NCBI RefSeq assembly: GCF_000017205.1
Contig: NC_009656.1
Coordinates: forward strand, 3,910,001 to 3,974,000
Direction of reading: 5' to 3'
Length of the DNA: 64,000 nucleotides
From: Pseudomonas paraeruginosa PA7
GTDB lineage: Bacteria > Pseudomonadota > Gammaproteobacteria > Pseudomonadales > Pseudomonadaceae
In this document: positions 9,113 through 16,451 of the stretch, one piece after another
How positions within the stretch are numbered: the stretch's first letter is position 1
Layout of the letters: every line of letters begins with the position of its first letter
Made by a program: the position numbers and the translations under genes
Notes under the pieces: model-generated
Told to the model about the DNA's origin: nothing
What the model saw: the letters and a program-made list of their open reading frames with translations, nothing else
Databases searched by the model: none

Positions 9113-9788
9113 ACTGGCGCCGCTGCTGGTTTCCGCGCTGATCCTCGGCCTGCTTGGCGGAGGCCACTGCCTGGGCATGTGCGGCGGCCTGATGGGCGCC
9201 CTGACCCTGGCCATTCCCGCCGAACAGCGCGGCCGTCGGCTGCGCCTGCTGCTGGCCTACAACCTCGGTCGCATCCTCAGCTATGCCTGCGCCGGCCTGC
9301 TGCTCGGCCTGGCCGGCTGGGCCGTGACGCGAACCCCGTTCGCCGGCGCGCTACGGGTCGTCGCCGGGTTGCTGCTGGTCGCCATGGGCCTCTACCTGGC
9401 CGGCTGGTGGAGCGGACTGACCCGCGTCGAGGCGCTCGGTCGCGGCCTCTGGCGCCATCTGGAACCCTTCGCCCGCCGCCTGCTGCCGGTCTCGAGCCTG
9501 CCGCGAGCCCTGCTGCTCGGCGCGATCTGGGGCTGGCTGCCCTGCGGGCTGGTCTACAGCACGCTGCTCTGGGCCACCAGCCAGGGCTCGGCGCTGGACA
9601 GCGCGCTGTTGATGCTGGCGTTCGGCCTCGGCACCTGGCCGGTGCTGCTGGCCACCGGCATGGCCGCCGAGCGCCTGACCGCCCTGCTGCGCCGTCGAGG
9701 CGTACGCATCGTGGGCGGCCTGATGGTCATTCTCTTCGGCCTCTGGACCCTGCCCGGCCCGCACCAGGCGTGGCTGATGGGGCATTGA
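9105..9788 (+). CDS. TauE/SafE-like membrane protein (COG2836 type), cco-associated
   Basis: A 227-aa protein with about six hydrophobic segments and an N-terminal GGGHCLGMCGG motif. This His/Met/Cys pattern is typical of the SafE/UreH-like family that often sits next to cco assembly genes and is proposed to handle metal, perhaps copper or nickel. GTG start at 9105 overlaps the ccoS stop, so it belongs to the ccoGHIS operon. Substrate unknown; a role in cbb3 copper supply is inferred from context only. Confidence 0.85.
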   Translation: MAELAPLLVSALILGLLGGGHCLGMCGGLMGALTLAIPAEQRGRRLRLLLAYNLGRILSYACAGLLLGLAGWAVTRTPFAGALRVVAGLLLVAMGLYLAGWWSGLTRVEALGRGLWRHLEPFARRLLPVSSLPRALLLGAIWGWLPCGLVYSTLLWATSQGSALDSALLMLAFGLGTWPVLLATGMAAERLTALLRRRGVRIVGGLMVILFGLWTLPGPHQAWLMGH

Positions 9789-9838
9789 TGGACGCAAGTC
9801 CCAACATGCGGCGACACATTCTGTACACATTCACCCGC

Positions 9839-9852
9839 TTGATACAAATCAA
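9839..9852 (+). promoter_or_regulatory. ANR box of hemN
   Basis: TTGAT-ACAA-ATCAA, a perfect match to the FNR/ANR consensus TTGAT-N4-ATCAA. Its centre (9845.5) is about 41 bp upstream of the start point predicted from a -10 hexamer TAGACT at 9875-9880, the class II activation geometry. hemN of P. aeruginosa is known to be induced anaerobically through ANR; anr itself lies 2.2 kb downstream. Confidence 0.93.
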
Positions 9853-9915
9853 CAGGCTTTCCCGGCGCAATCCCTAGACTTCCCGACTAAAGCTCGCCAA
9901 CTGGGGATCTCTGGC

Positions 9916-11298
9916 ATGCTCGACACCATTCGCTGGGACGCTGACCTGATTCGGCGCTACGACCTTTCCGGCCCGCGTTACACCTCCTACCCGACCGCCG
10001 TGCAGTTCCACGAAGGCATCGGCCCGTTCGACCAGCTGCACGCCCTGCGCGACAGCCGGAAGGCCGGACACCCCCTGTCGCTCTACGTGCACATCCCGTT
10101 CTGCGCCAACATCTGCTACTACTGCGCCTGCAACAAGGTGATCACCAAGGATCGCGGGCGCAGCGCGCCGTATCTCGCGCGCCTGGTCCGCGAGATCGAG
10201 ATCGTCAGCCGCCACCTCTCTCGCGAGCAGGTGGTCGAACAACTGCACTTCGGCGGCGGCACCCCGACCTTCCTCAGCCCCGGCCAGTTGCGCGAACTCA
10301 TGTCGCAGCTGCGCACGCACCTCAACCTGCTGGACGACGACTCGGGCGACTACGGCATCGAGATCGACCCGCGCGAGGCCGACTGGTCGACCATGGGCCT
10401 GCTCCGCGAGCTCGGTTTCAACCGCGTCAGCCTCGGCGTGCAGGACTTCGACATGGAAGTGCAGAAGGCGGTCAACCGCATGCAGACCCCGGAGGAGACA
10501 CGCACCATCGTCGAGGCCGCGCGCACCCTGCAATACCGCTCGATCAACCTGGACCTGATCTACGGCCTGCCGAAGCAGACCCCGGACAGCTTCGCCCGTA
10601 CCGTCGACGAAGTGCTCGCCCTGCAACCGGACCGCCTCTCGGTGTTCAACTACGCGCACCTGCCCGAACGCTTCATGCCGCAGCGACGGATCAACGCCGA
10701 CGAACTGCCGAGCCCGGGGCACAAGCTGGAGATGCTCCAGCGCACCACCGAGCAGCTCACCGCGGCGGGCTACCGCTACATCGGCATGGACCACTTCGCC
10801 CTGCCTGACGACGAACTGGCCAGCGCCCAGGAGGACGGCACCCTGCAGCGCAACTTCCAGGGCTACACCACCCACGGCCATTGCGACTTGGTGGGGCTGG
10901 GAGTCTCGGCGATCAGCCAGATCGGCGATCTCTACAGCCAGAACAGCAGTGACATCAACGACTACCAGGCCAGCCTCGACAACGGTCAGTTGGCGATTCG
11001 TCGCGGCTTGCACTGCAACAGCGACGACCGGGTGCGGCGCGCGGTAATCCAGCAGCTGATCTGCCATTTCGAACTGGCTTTCGCCGACATCGAGATGGAG
11101 TTCGGCATCGATTTCCGCAGCTACTTCGCCGAACTCTGGCCGGACCTCGAGCGCTTCGCCGCCGACGGCCTGATCCGCCTGGACGCCAAGGGCATCGACA
11201 TCACCTCCTCCGGCCGCCTGCTGGTGCGCTCGATCTGCATGCTGTTCGACCGCTACCTGCCCAACGTCAACCGCCAGCGCTTCTCCCGGGTGATCTGA
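9916..11298 (+). CDS. hemN: oxygen-independent coproporphyrinogen III oxidase HemN
   Basis: Radical SAM enzyme (460 aa) that decarboxylates coproporphyrinogen III to protoporphyrinogen IX without oxygen, keeping heme synthesis going under anoxia. The 4Fe-4S motif is C63-x3-C67-x2-C70 (CANICYYC), preceded by RYTSYPT and YVHIPF typical of HemN. A GGGTP SAM-binding motif follows. Length is normal. The start at ATG 9916 sits about 30 bp after the predicted transcription start of an ANR-controlled promoter. Its placement between the cbb3 assembly genes and anr joins heme supply to low-oxygen respiration. Confidence 0.97.
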   Translation: MLDTIRWDADLIRRYDLSGPRYTSYPTAVQFHEGIGPFDQLHALRDSRKAGHPLSLYVHIPFCANICYYCACNKVITKDRGRSAPYLARLVREIEIVSRHLSREQVVEQLHFGGGTPTFLSPGQLRELMSQLRTHLNLLDDDSGDYGIEIDPREADWSTMGLLRELGFNRVSLGVQDFDMEVQKAVNRMQTPEETRTIVEAARTLQYRSINLDLIYGLPKQTPDSFARTVDEVLALQPDRLSVFNYAHLPERFMPQRRINADELPSPGHKLEMLQRTTEQLTAAGYRYIGMDHFALPDDELASAQEDGTLQRNFQGYTTHGHCDLVGLGVSAISQIGDLYSQNSSDINDYQASLDNGQLAIRRGLHCNSDDRVRRAVIQQLICHFELAFADIEMEFGIDFRSYFAELWPDLERFAADGLIRLDAKGIDITSSGRLLVRSICMLFDRYLPNVNRQRFSRVI

Positions 11299-11303
11299 CA
11301 GCA

Positions 11304-11332
11304 CGCCGCCCCGCCCGCACGGCAGGGCGGCG
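11304..11332. terminator. hairpin between convergent hemN and the next gene
   Basis: Perfect 8-bp stem CGCCGCCC (11304-11311) / GGGCGGCG (11325-11332) in the 48-bp gap between two convergent stop codons. No T-run on either side; probably a shared transcript end. Confidence 0.45.
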
Positions 11333-11346
11333 AATCCCCAGCCCTT

Positions 11347-11820
11347 CTAGCGCCCCCCCATCATTTTCATGATCAGCGCCGGATCGCTGAGGCCCATTTC
11401 CTTGATGGCCTTGGCCAGCGCGGCGGTGGCCGTCTGCAGGGCCGAGTTGAGCTGCTGCAGCTCCTTCTGCAGGGCCGGCAGGCGATTCTGCTTGACGTCC
11501 GGATCGGACGAGCCCATGGCCTCCTGCAACTCCTTGAGCTTCTCCTCGATCTTCTGCTTCAGCTCGCGGATCATTTTCACCATCGGCCGCAGTTCCTGCG
11601 GAATATCCTCGTCGTCATCCTCCGGCGGGACGCCCCGGGTGGCGGCCAGTTCCCGCCCGGCCTGGGAAATCCGTACATGCCGCTCGGACGCGCCCTCGGC
11701 GGGCGCCTGGCTTTCCGGCGGCTCGCCAGCAGCGCCTTCCGCGCGCGCCAGCCTGCCCTCCGTCGCCGGCCGCGACGCCGGTGGTACCTGTGTGGTGAGC
11801 CATCCACTGAGCGTGAGCAT
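11347..11820 (-). CDS. hypothetical coiled-coil protein
   Basis: A 157-aa protein I cannot assign to a function. The N-terminal 75 residues are Ala/Pro/Glu rich and probably disordered. Residues about 78-150 are heptad-like and predicted helical (MVKMIRELKQKIEEKLKE, then LPALQKELQQLNSALQTA), ending in MKMMGGR. A strong ribosome site, GGAGGG six bases before the ATG, supports both the gene and the start. No signal peptide or membrane helix is visible. It lies convergent to hemN and divergent from anr, so it could share the low-oxygen context, but no ANR box is seen upstream. Confidence 0.8.
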   Translation of the reverse strand: MLTLSGWLTTQVPPASRPATEGRLARAEGAAGEPPESQAPAEGASERHVRISQAGRELAATRGVPPEDDDEDIPQELRPMVKMIRELKQKIEEKLKELQEAMGSSDPDVKQNRLPALQKELQQLNSALQTATAALAKAIKEMGLSDPALIMKMMGGR

Positions 11821-11982
11821 TGCTGTCCCTCCGAGAAAAACACAACTCTTCCATTAAATCGGCCTTCGCGACCTGAACTTGAGCGCTCCTTCACCCGTTC
11901 TTGACAGGGTGCGGCCGGTAGTCGCAGAGATATGCCGCAAGTCACTGATTGGAAAAGCCCCAGCCCTGTCAGAAATGGTCGT

Positions 11983-12002
11983 TGCCAGCCCTACGGCTGG
12001 CA
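11983..12002 (+). other. hairpin in the anr upstream region
   Basis: TGCCAGCC-CTAC-GGCTGGCA, a perfect 8-bp stem with a 4-base loop, 63 bp before the anr ATG. It could be an mRNA leader hairpin or a DNA-binding dyad. No ANR box is visible in the 244-bp region. Confidence 0.35.
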
Positions 12003-12064
12003 CCCGCATCGCACCTGCGTTACCCTTACTCCTGTTGTGCCTTTAACCTAGCAAGGACCCCTCA

Positions 12065-12799
12065 ATGGCCGAAACCATCAAGGTGCGCGCACTGCCCCAA
12101 GCACACTGCAAGGATTGCAGTCTGGCCCCGCTGTGCCTCCCTCTGTCGCTGACCGTGGAAGACATGGATTCGCTGGACGAGATCGTCAAGCGCGGTCGTC
12201 CCCTCAAGAAAGGCGAATTCCTGTTCCGCCAGGGCGATCCTTTCGGTTCGGTCTTTGCCGTGCGCTCCGGCGCCCTGAAAACCTTCAGCATCACCGATGC
12301 CGGCGAAGAACAGATCACCGGCTTCCACCTGCCCAGCGAACTGGTCGGCCTGTCCGGCATGGATACCGAGACCTACCCGGTATCGGCGCAGGCACTGGAA
12401 ACCACCTCGGTCTGCGAGATTCCCTTCGAGCGCCTGGACGAACTCTCCGAGCAACTGCCGCAGTTGCGTCGCCAACTGATGCGTCTGATGAGCCGGGAGA
12501 TTCGCGACGACCAGCAGATGATGCTGCTGCTGTCGAAGAAGACCGCCGACGAGCGCATCGCTACCTTCCTGGTCAACCTGTCGGCGCGTTTCCGCGCCCG
12601 CGGTTTCTCCGCCCAGCAGTTCCGCCTGGCCATGTCGCGCAACGAGATCGGCAACTACCTCGGCCTGGCCGTGGAAACCGTGTCGCGGGTCTTCACCCGC
12701 TTCCAGCAGAACGGCCTGATCAGCGCGGAAGGCAAGGAAGTGCACATCCTCGACTCCATCGAACTGTGCGCCCTCGCCGGTGGCCAGCTGGAAGGCTGA
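12065..12799 (+). CDS. anr: oxygen-sensing transcription regulator ANR
   Basis: FNR-family global activator (244 aa) that switches on anaerobic and low-oxygen genes when its 4Fe-4S cluster is intact. The cluster ligands are C15, C18 and C24 ([11 protein letters not shown]) with the distal C117, matching E. coli FNR C20/C23/C29/C122 with a constant offset of five. A cyclic-nucleotide-type beta-barrel (about 30-150) is followed by a dimerisation helix and a Crp-type [23 protein letters not shown] (about 195-214), whose E..SR recognition pattern reads TTGAT half-sites. One such site precedes hemN in this window. Confidence 0.98.
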   Translation: MAETIKVRALPQAHCKDCSLAPLCLPLSLTVEDMDSLDEIVKRGRPLKKGEFLFRQGDPFGSVFAVRSGALKTFSITDAGEEQITGFHLPSELVGLSGMDTETYPVSAQALETTSVCEIPFERLDELSEQLPQLRRQLMRLMSREIRDDQQMMLLLSKKTADERIATFLVNLSARFRARGFSAQQFRLAMSRNEIGNYLGLAVETVSRVFTRFQQNGLISAEGKEVHILDSIELCALAGGQLEG

Positions 12800-12817
12800 G
12801 CCCCGCCCGATCTCGCG

Positions 12818-12843
12818 ACGGGCCCGCCTCGGTGCGGGCCCGT
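12818..12843 (+). terminator. hairpin terminator after anr
   Basis: Perfect 10-bp stem ACGGGCCCGC (12818-12827) / GCGGGCCCGT (12834-12843), 6-base loop, followed by a weak TGTAT. It lies 19 bp after the anr stop and 42 bp before apt, so apt may be partly read through. Confidence 0.55.
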
Positions 12844-12884
12844 TGTATGATGGAGCCTGAAAGAGCCCCACCCCAGGATCCGCC

Positions 12885-13433
12885 ATGATTTTCGACGAGT
12901 TCACCCTCAAGTCGCAGATTCGCGCCGTGCCGGACTTTCCCAAGGCCGGCGTGGTGTTCCGCGACATCACCCCGCTGTTCCAGTCGCCACGCGCGCTGCG
13001 CATGACCGTGGACAGCTTCGTCCAGCGCTACATCGAAGCAGACTTCAGCCATATCGGCGCCATGGACGCCCGCGGCTTCCTGATCGGTTCGGCCGTTGCC
13101 TATGCCCTTAACAAGCCGCTGATCCTGTTCCGCAAGCAGGGCAAGCTACCCGCCGACGTGCTCGCCGAGGCCTACCAGACCGAATACGGCGAGGCCTTCC
13201 TCGAAGTGCACGCCGACAGTCTCTGCGAAGGCGACAGCGTGCTGATCTTCGACGATCTCATCGCCACCGGCGGCACCCTGCTGGCGGCCGCCAGCCTGGT
13301 ACGCCGCCTGGGCGCCAGGGTCTTCGAGGCCGCCGCCATCATCGACCTGCCGGAACTCGGCGGTTCCACCCGCCTGCAAGACGCCGGCATCGCCACCTTC
13401 AGCCTCACCGCGTTCGCCCTCGACGAACGATGA
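12885..13433 (+). CDS. apt: adenine phosphoribosyltransferase
   Basis: Purine salvage enzyme (182 aa) making AMP from adenine and PRPP. Family signs are the N-terminal [20 protein letters not shown] stretch, the MDARGFLIG segment, the KQGKLP loop, and the PRPP-binding motif [14 protein letters not shown] near residue 120. Length is normal. The ATG at 12885 follows GGATCC-type sequence with a modest AGGA ribosome site. It is functionally separate from the catabolic purine cluster 20 kb away. Confidence 0.95.
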   Translation: MIFDEFTLKSQIRAVPDFPKAGVVFRDITPLFQSPRALRMTVDSFVQRYIEADFSHIGAMDARGFLIGSAVAYALNKPLILFRKQGKLPADVLAEAYQTEYGEAFLEVHADSLCEGDSVLIFDDLIATGGTLLAAASLVRRLGARVFEAAAIIDLPELGGSTRLQDAGIATFSLTAFALDER

Positions 13434-13437
13434 GCCT

Positions 13438-13459
13438 GCGGGGCGCGTCCGCGCCCCGC
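13438..13459 (+). terminator. GC hairpin after apt
   Basis: GCGGGGCGCG-TC-CGCGCCCCGC starts four bases after the apt stop: a nearly perfect 22-bp palindrome with no T-run. Confidence 0.45.
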
Positions 13460-13663
13460 CTCGCCCATACCCTATCTTCCGTCTGGCGCCCGGCGCCTTG
13501 GCCATTTTCGACCTGGAAATGGCCGTGAATGACCTCCCCTTGCTGGACAGTCCTGCAAATAATTACATCAGCTAATGACACATTCAGAGGTGTTATAGCG
13601 AACTCGCCATAGGGAGGCCCGGAAACCCGGCGCTCGCTCCCCAGAACAACAAAGGAGTTAGCC

Positions 13664-14500
13664 ATGACTGCCAGCAGCACCACCTCTACGGTTCGCGCCA
13701 ATTTTCCCGTGCGACGGATGGATTTCAGCTTCAGCGAAACCCCGAAGTACTGGTGGGACGGGCAGCCGTTCATGACCCAGTTCATGAACAACCTGTCCTC
13801 GCTGTTCCCCTACGGCGAAAAGTTCTTCGTCGATAGCGTGCGCGCCGTGCGCGACCGCCTGGAGGACCCGCAACTGAAGAAGGACGTCAGCGCCTTCATC
13901 GGCCAGGAAGCCATGCATTCCAAGGAACATGCCGCCTACAACGAATACGCCGAGGAACACGGGGTCGACCTGGAGTGCCTCGAACTGCGGATCAAGGTGC
14001 TGCTGGAAAACGTCAGCAAGGTCACCACGAAGAAACACCAGTTGGCGATCACCTGCGCCCTGGAACATTTCACCGCGACCATGGCCGCGCAATTGCTCAA
14101 GCGCGAGGACCTGACCGTGCAGATGCAGTCGCCGAAGATGTACAAGCTGTGGATGTGGCACGCCATCGAGGAGAACGAGCACAAGAACGTCGCGTACGAC
14201 GTCTACCAGACGGTCTACGGCGGCTACTTCACCCGCATCCTGGTGATGATGCTGACCACCCTGATGTTCTTCGGTGTCATCGGCTGGTTCCAGCTCGACC
14301 TGCTGCGCAAGGATCGCCAGTTGTCCAACTGGCGCTCCTGGAAGCACGGCCTGGGCACTCTCTTCGGCCTGCGCAGGGGCTTCTTCACGCAATTGCTGTT
14401 GCCCTATCTGGACTACTACCGCCCGGGCTTCCACCCGAGCGACCACGATACCGCCAGGCTGGAAAAATACTGGAAGGACAAGCTGGCCTTCGCCGATTGA
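13664..14500 (+). CDS. predicted metal-dependent hydrolase (PF10118 / COG3687 type)
   Basis: A 278-aa mainly helical protein. It carries carboxylate/histidine pairs typical of a ferritin-like di-metal site, GQEAMHSKEH near residue 87 and IEENEHKNVAYDVY near 167, and a hydrophobic segment near 190-207. This fits the family annotated as predicted metal-dependent hydrolase; no substrate is established that I know of. ATG 13664 has AAAGGAG upstream at good spacing. It is followed by a clear terminator, so it is probably monocistronic. Confidence 0.82.
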   Translation: MTASSTTSTVRANFPVRRMDFSFSETPKYWWDGQPFMTQFMNNLSSLFPYGEKFFVDSVRAVRDRLEDPQLKKDVSAFIGQEAMHSKEHAAYNEYAEEHGVDLECLELRIKVLLENVSKVTTKKHQLAITCALEHFTATMAAQLLKREDLTVQMQSPKMYKLWMWHAIEENEHKNVAYDVYQTVYGGYFTRILVMMLTTLMFFGVIGWFQLDLLRKDRQLSNWRSWKHGLGTLFGLRRGFFTQLLLPYLDYYRPGFHPSDHDTARLEKYWKDKLAFAD

Positions 14501-14530
14501 AGCCTCGTCACGTCATTGCCCCTCCTATCG

Positions 14531-14554
14531 ACGCCAGGCCCTGCCTGGCGTTTT
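14531..14554 (+). terminator. intrinsic terminator of the PF10118-type hydrolase
   Basis: ACGCCAGGC (14531-14539) / GCCTGGCGT (14543-14551), loop CCT, followed by TTTT. Located 30 bp past the stop. Confidence 0.8.
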
Positions 14555-14680
14555 GCATGGTGCAAAAGAACAGGATATTGCACAGGCAAAACCTTCACTC
14601 TCAGCAAGACCTCCTGAAAGAGCCGTAGACACGAGGAAATAATTAGTCAAATCCTATCGATTGGATTTTTTCGATGCCCT

Positions 14681-14725
14681 GAGGTAATATCATGTTCATT
14701 ATGTTGAACACCAAGGCATTACCTC
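14681..14725 (+). promoter_or_regulatory. nested inverted repeat upstream of mdtJI
   Basis: Outer arms GAGGTAAT (14681-14688) and ATTACCTC (14718-14725) are perfect. Inner arms TGTTCA (14693-14698) and TGAACA (14705-14710) are perfect around a 6-base TTATGT. As RNA this folds into one hairpin with a 4/7-base internal loop; as DNA it is two nested dyads. It sits about 180 bp before mdtJ and could be a leader structure or a compound operator. Confidence 0.55.
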
Positions 14726-14906
14726 TTCCCACCTCCCGTCTGGTCTCCCGCGAGCGTCACTGGACCGGCGACCTCTAGCCCCTCCCCTCGACACCCCTCC
14801 TCGGTGGCGACCGCCCATGGCGGTCCGCGGCCCGCCCGCACCCCGCCACCGTTCTTCGTCGTCTTTGGCCGCGGCCTCCATTCCGCGGTGCCCATGGGAG
14901 GGCAAC

Positions 14907-15275
14907 ATGCGTTCCTGGATCTATCTGTTGCTGGCTATCGGTGCCGAGGTGATCGGCACCACCTCGATGAAACTCGCCGCCACCCACGCCCCGGTCGCCG
15001 GTCTGCTGCTGATGTACGGGATGATCGGCCTGTCGTATTTCTTCCTCGCCCTGGCGGTCAAACGCGTCCCCGTCGGCGTCGCCTATGCCCTCTGGGAAGG
15101 CATCGGCATCGTCCTGATCACCGCGGTCAGTGTCGCCTGGCTGGGTGAAAGCATCGGTCTCTACAAGGCCGTCGGCCTCGGCGTGATGATCGCCGGGATC
15201 CTGCTGATCAAGTCCGGCACCCGCAACGGCGAAGCGTCGCGGACGAAGGCGCCGGGGGAGGCTGCGACATGCTGA
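14907..15275 (+). CDS. mdtJ: SMR transporter subunit, MdtJ type
   Basis: Small multidrug resistance protein (122 aa, four helices) resembling E. coli MdtJ, half of the spermidine-exporting MdtJI heterodimer. The essential membrane glutamate is E14 in [14 protein letters not shown]. The conserved YALWEGIG motif lies near residue 63, and [12 protein letters not shown] ends helix 4 as in MdtJ. I chose ATG 14907 because GGGAGGG lies 6-7 bases upstream and the protein then begins at helix 1. It overlaps mdtI by 7 bases, so the subunits are co-translated. Substrate (polyamine or a cationic drug) is inferred from similarity only. Confidence 0.88.
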   Translation: MRSWIYLLLAIGAEVIGTTSMKLAATHAPVAGLLLMYGMIGLSYFFLALAVKRVPVGVAYALWEGIGIVLITAVSVAWLGESIGLYKAVGLGVMIAGILLIKSGTRNGEASRTKAPGEAATC

Positions 15276-15598
15276 CCCTGGACTGGCTCCCCTTCGCCTG
15301 GCTCGGCCTGGCGATCGTCCTGGAAGTCGGCGCCAACCTGCTGCTGAAGTACTCGGACGGCTTCCGCAAGCGCGGCCTCGGCGGCGCCTCGATCCTTTGC
15401 GTGCTGGCCGCCTTCACCGCGCTGGCGCAGGCGGTCAAGGACATCGAGCTGTCACTGGCCTATGCGATCTGGGGCGGCTTCGGCATCCTCGCCACCGTCG
15501 CCATGGGCTGGGCCCTGTTCGGCCAGCGCCTGGCCTGGCGCGGCTGGCTCGGCCTGCTGCTGTTGCTGGCCGGCATGAGCCTGCTGAAGCTCGCCTGA
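15269..15598 (+). CDS. mdtI: SMR transporter subunit, MdtI type
   Basis: Partner SMR subunit (109 aa, four helices), close in pattern to E. coli MdtI: helix-1 glutamate E19 in [19 protein letters not shown], then [13 protein letters not shown] and LFGQRL. The pair probably works as an obligate heterodimer with antiparallel insertion; this is family knowledge. The start overlaps the end of mdtJ. The 3' end overlaps, on the opposite strand, the last part of the TetR-family gene reading frame. Confidence 0.88.
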   Translation: MLTLDWLPFAWLGLAIVLEVGANLLLKYSDGFRKRGLGGASILCVLAAFTALAQAVKDIELSLAYAIWGGFGILATVAMGWALFGQRLAWRGWLGLLLLLAGMSLLKLA

Positions 15599-16300
15599 TG
15601 CCTCGGCGTCGAGCGACACACCCATCATCTGCAGGACTGTGGCGCCGGTGAACAGCAGCAGGATCTGCTCCTCGCCCAGGGCGCAGATTTCCCGGCGCCG
15701 CTCCGGCTGGCCGATGTAGTCCAGCGACAGCTGGAACAGCTGGCGACCGATCAGGCTGGAAAGGCGGCGAATGGTCGCCTCGCTCACCGACGGCAACAGC
15801 CTGAATTCGATAATGTCTTCCGACATGTCCTCGGCGAACTCGTCCATGATCTGACGCAGGGCGCCGCGCAGAACCGGCGAGGCGCCATGCAGTTCGCGCA
15901 CGCCGACGATGAAGGCGGCGGGGTTGCTCTCGACGAAATCGAAGAACAGCCGCACCGTTTCCCGGCAGACCCGTCGCCCCCTCTCCAGCTCCAGGCCGAA
16001 TGGCATCGCCTCCGGCCGAGCGCCTGGCGCCGCGCGGTTCGCGGCCTCGCGACGGAGCTGCCGCAGCGGCTGGCGCAACTGGGTGGAAATATCGCGGATC
16101 ATGGTCAGGCCAAGATCGTCGATGTCGCGGAAATGCCGGTAGAAGGTATTCGGGTTCAGACCCGCCTCGCGCGCCAGTTCGCGCAGGCCTATGGCGCCCA
16201 GGCTGCGGCTGCTGCTGCCCAGGCGCAGGGCCGCCTCCAGCAGGGCGCGCTTGCCGGGAGCGTCGGTGATCCTGTCCTTCGTCTCGCTCATGTCACTCAT
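15452..16300 (-). CDS. TetR-family regulator (FabR/DesT-like), divergent from the monooxygenase operon
   Basis: N-terminal HTH with [32 protein letters not shown] (about residues 36-67), a pattern shared with the fatty-acid regulators FabR and DesT. The ligand domain runs to about residue 235. I use ATG 16300 ([10 protein letters not shown]) because AGGTGG precedes it; ATG 16321 has no ribosome site. The last 50 or so residues (after [11 protein letters not shown]) are Gln/Ala rich, look unlike the family, and overlap mdtI antisense by 147 bp. A double palindromic operator lies in the divergent spacer. It likely represses itself and the monooxygenase/SDR operon in response to a lipid-like ligand (inference). 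Confidence 0.82.
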   Translation of the reverse strand: MSDMSETKDRITDAPGKRALLEAALRLGSSSRSLGAIGLRELAREAGLNPNTFYRHFRDIDDLGLTMIRDISTQLRQPLRQLRREAANRAAPGARPEAMPFGLELERGRRVCRETVRLFFDFVESNPAAFIVGVRELHGASPVLRGALRQIMDEFAEDMSEDIIEFRLLPSVSEATIRRLSSLIGRQLFQLSLDYIGQPERRREICALGEEQILLLFTGATVLQMMGVSLDAEASGELQQAHAGQQQQQAEPAAPGQALAEQGPAHGDGGEDAEAAPDRIGQ

Positions 16301-16381
16301 GTTCCACCTGGTTGTTTCCATGCGCCACAGGACTGGCCATTGCCTCGGCCGGACCCTACCTAAGGTTGGCTTGACCCTGAA

Positions 16382-16421
16382 GTATACAGATGTCTACATT
16401 CGCAGGTAGACGAGTGTATAC
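16382..16421. promoter_or_regulatory. double palindromic operator in the TetR-monooxygenase spacer
   Basis: GTATAC-N4-GTCTAC (16382-16397) and GTAGAC-N4-GTATAC (16406-16421) are separated by 8 bp and are mirror images. Each 16-mer is itself nearly palindromic (GTATACA / TGTCTAC). A 40-bp element with two such sites between divergent genes is the usual layout for a self-regulating TetR repressor. Confidence 0.72.
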
Positions 16422-16451
16422 GCCAGCAACAATGATAACAGGAGCTTGGCC

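Larger units (their letters stand above)
14501..14906. other. 406-bp spacer before the SMR pair
   Basis: No gene supported. It contains the hydrolase terminator, an AT-rich imperfect palindrome ending in a T-run (AATCC 14650-14654 / GGATT 14663-14667, then T6), and a nested inverted repeat at 14681-14725. About 180 bp of GC-rich sequence then leads to mdtJ. An in-frame ATG at 14817 would extend mdtJ by 30 residues with no SMR similarity. Confidence 0.6.

Noticed and set aside
14693..14906. Known guanidine riboswitch upstream of the SMR pair
   Set aside because: I could not find the paired ACGR-loop hairpins of the guanidine-II class or the conserved blocks of other classes.
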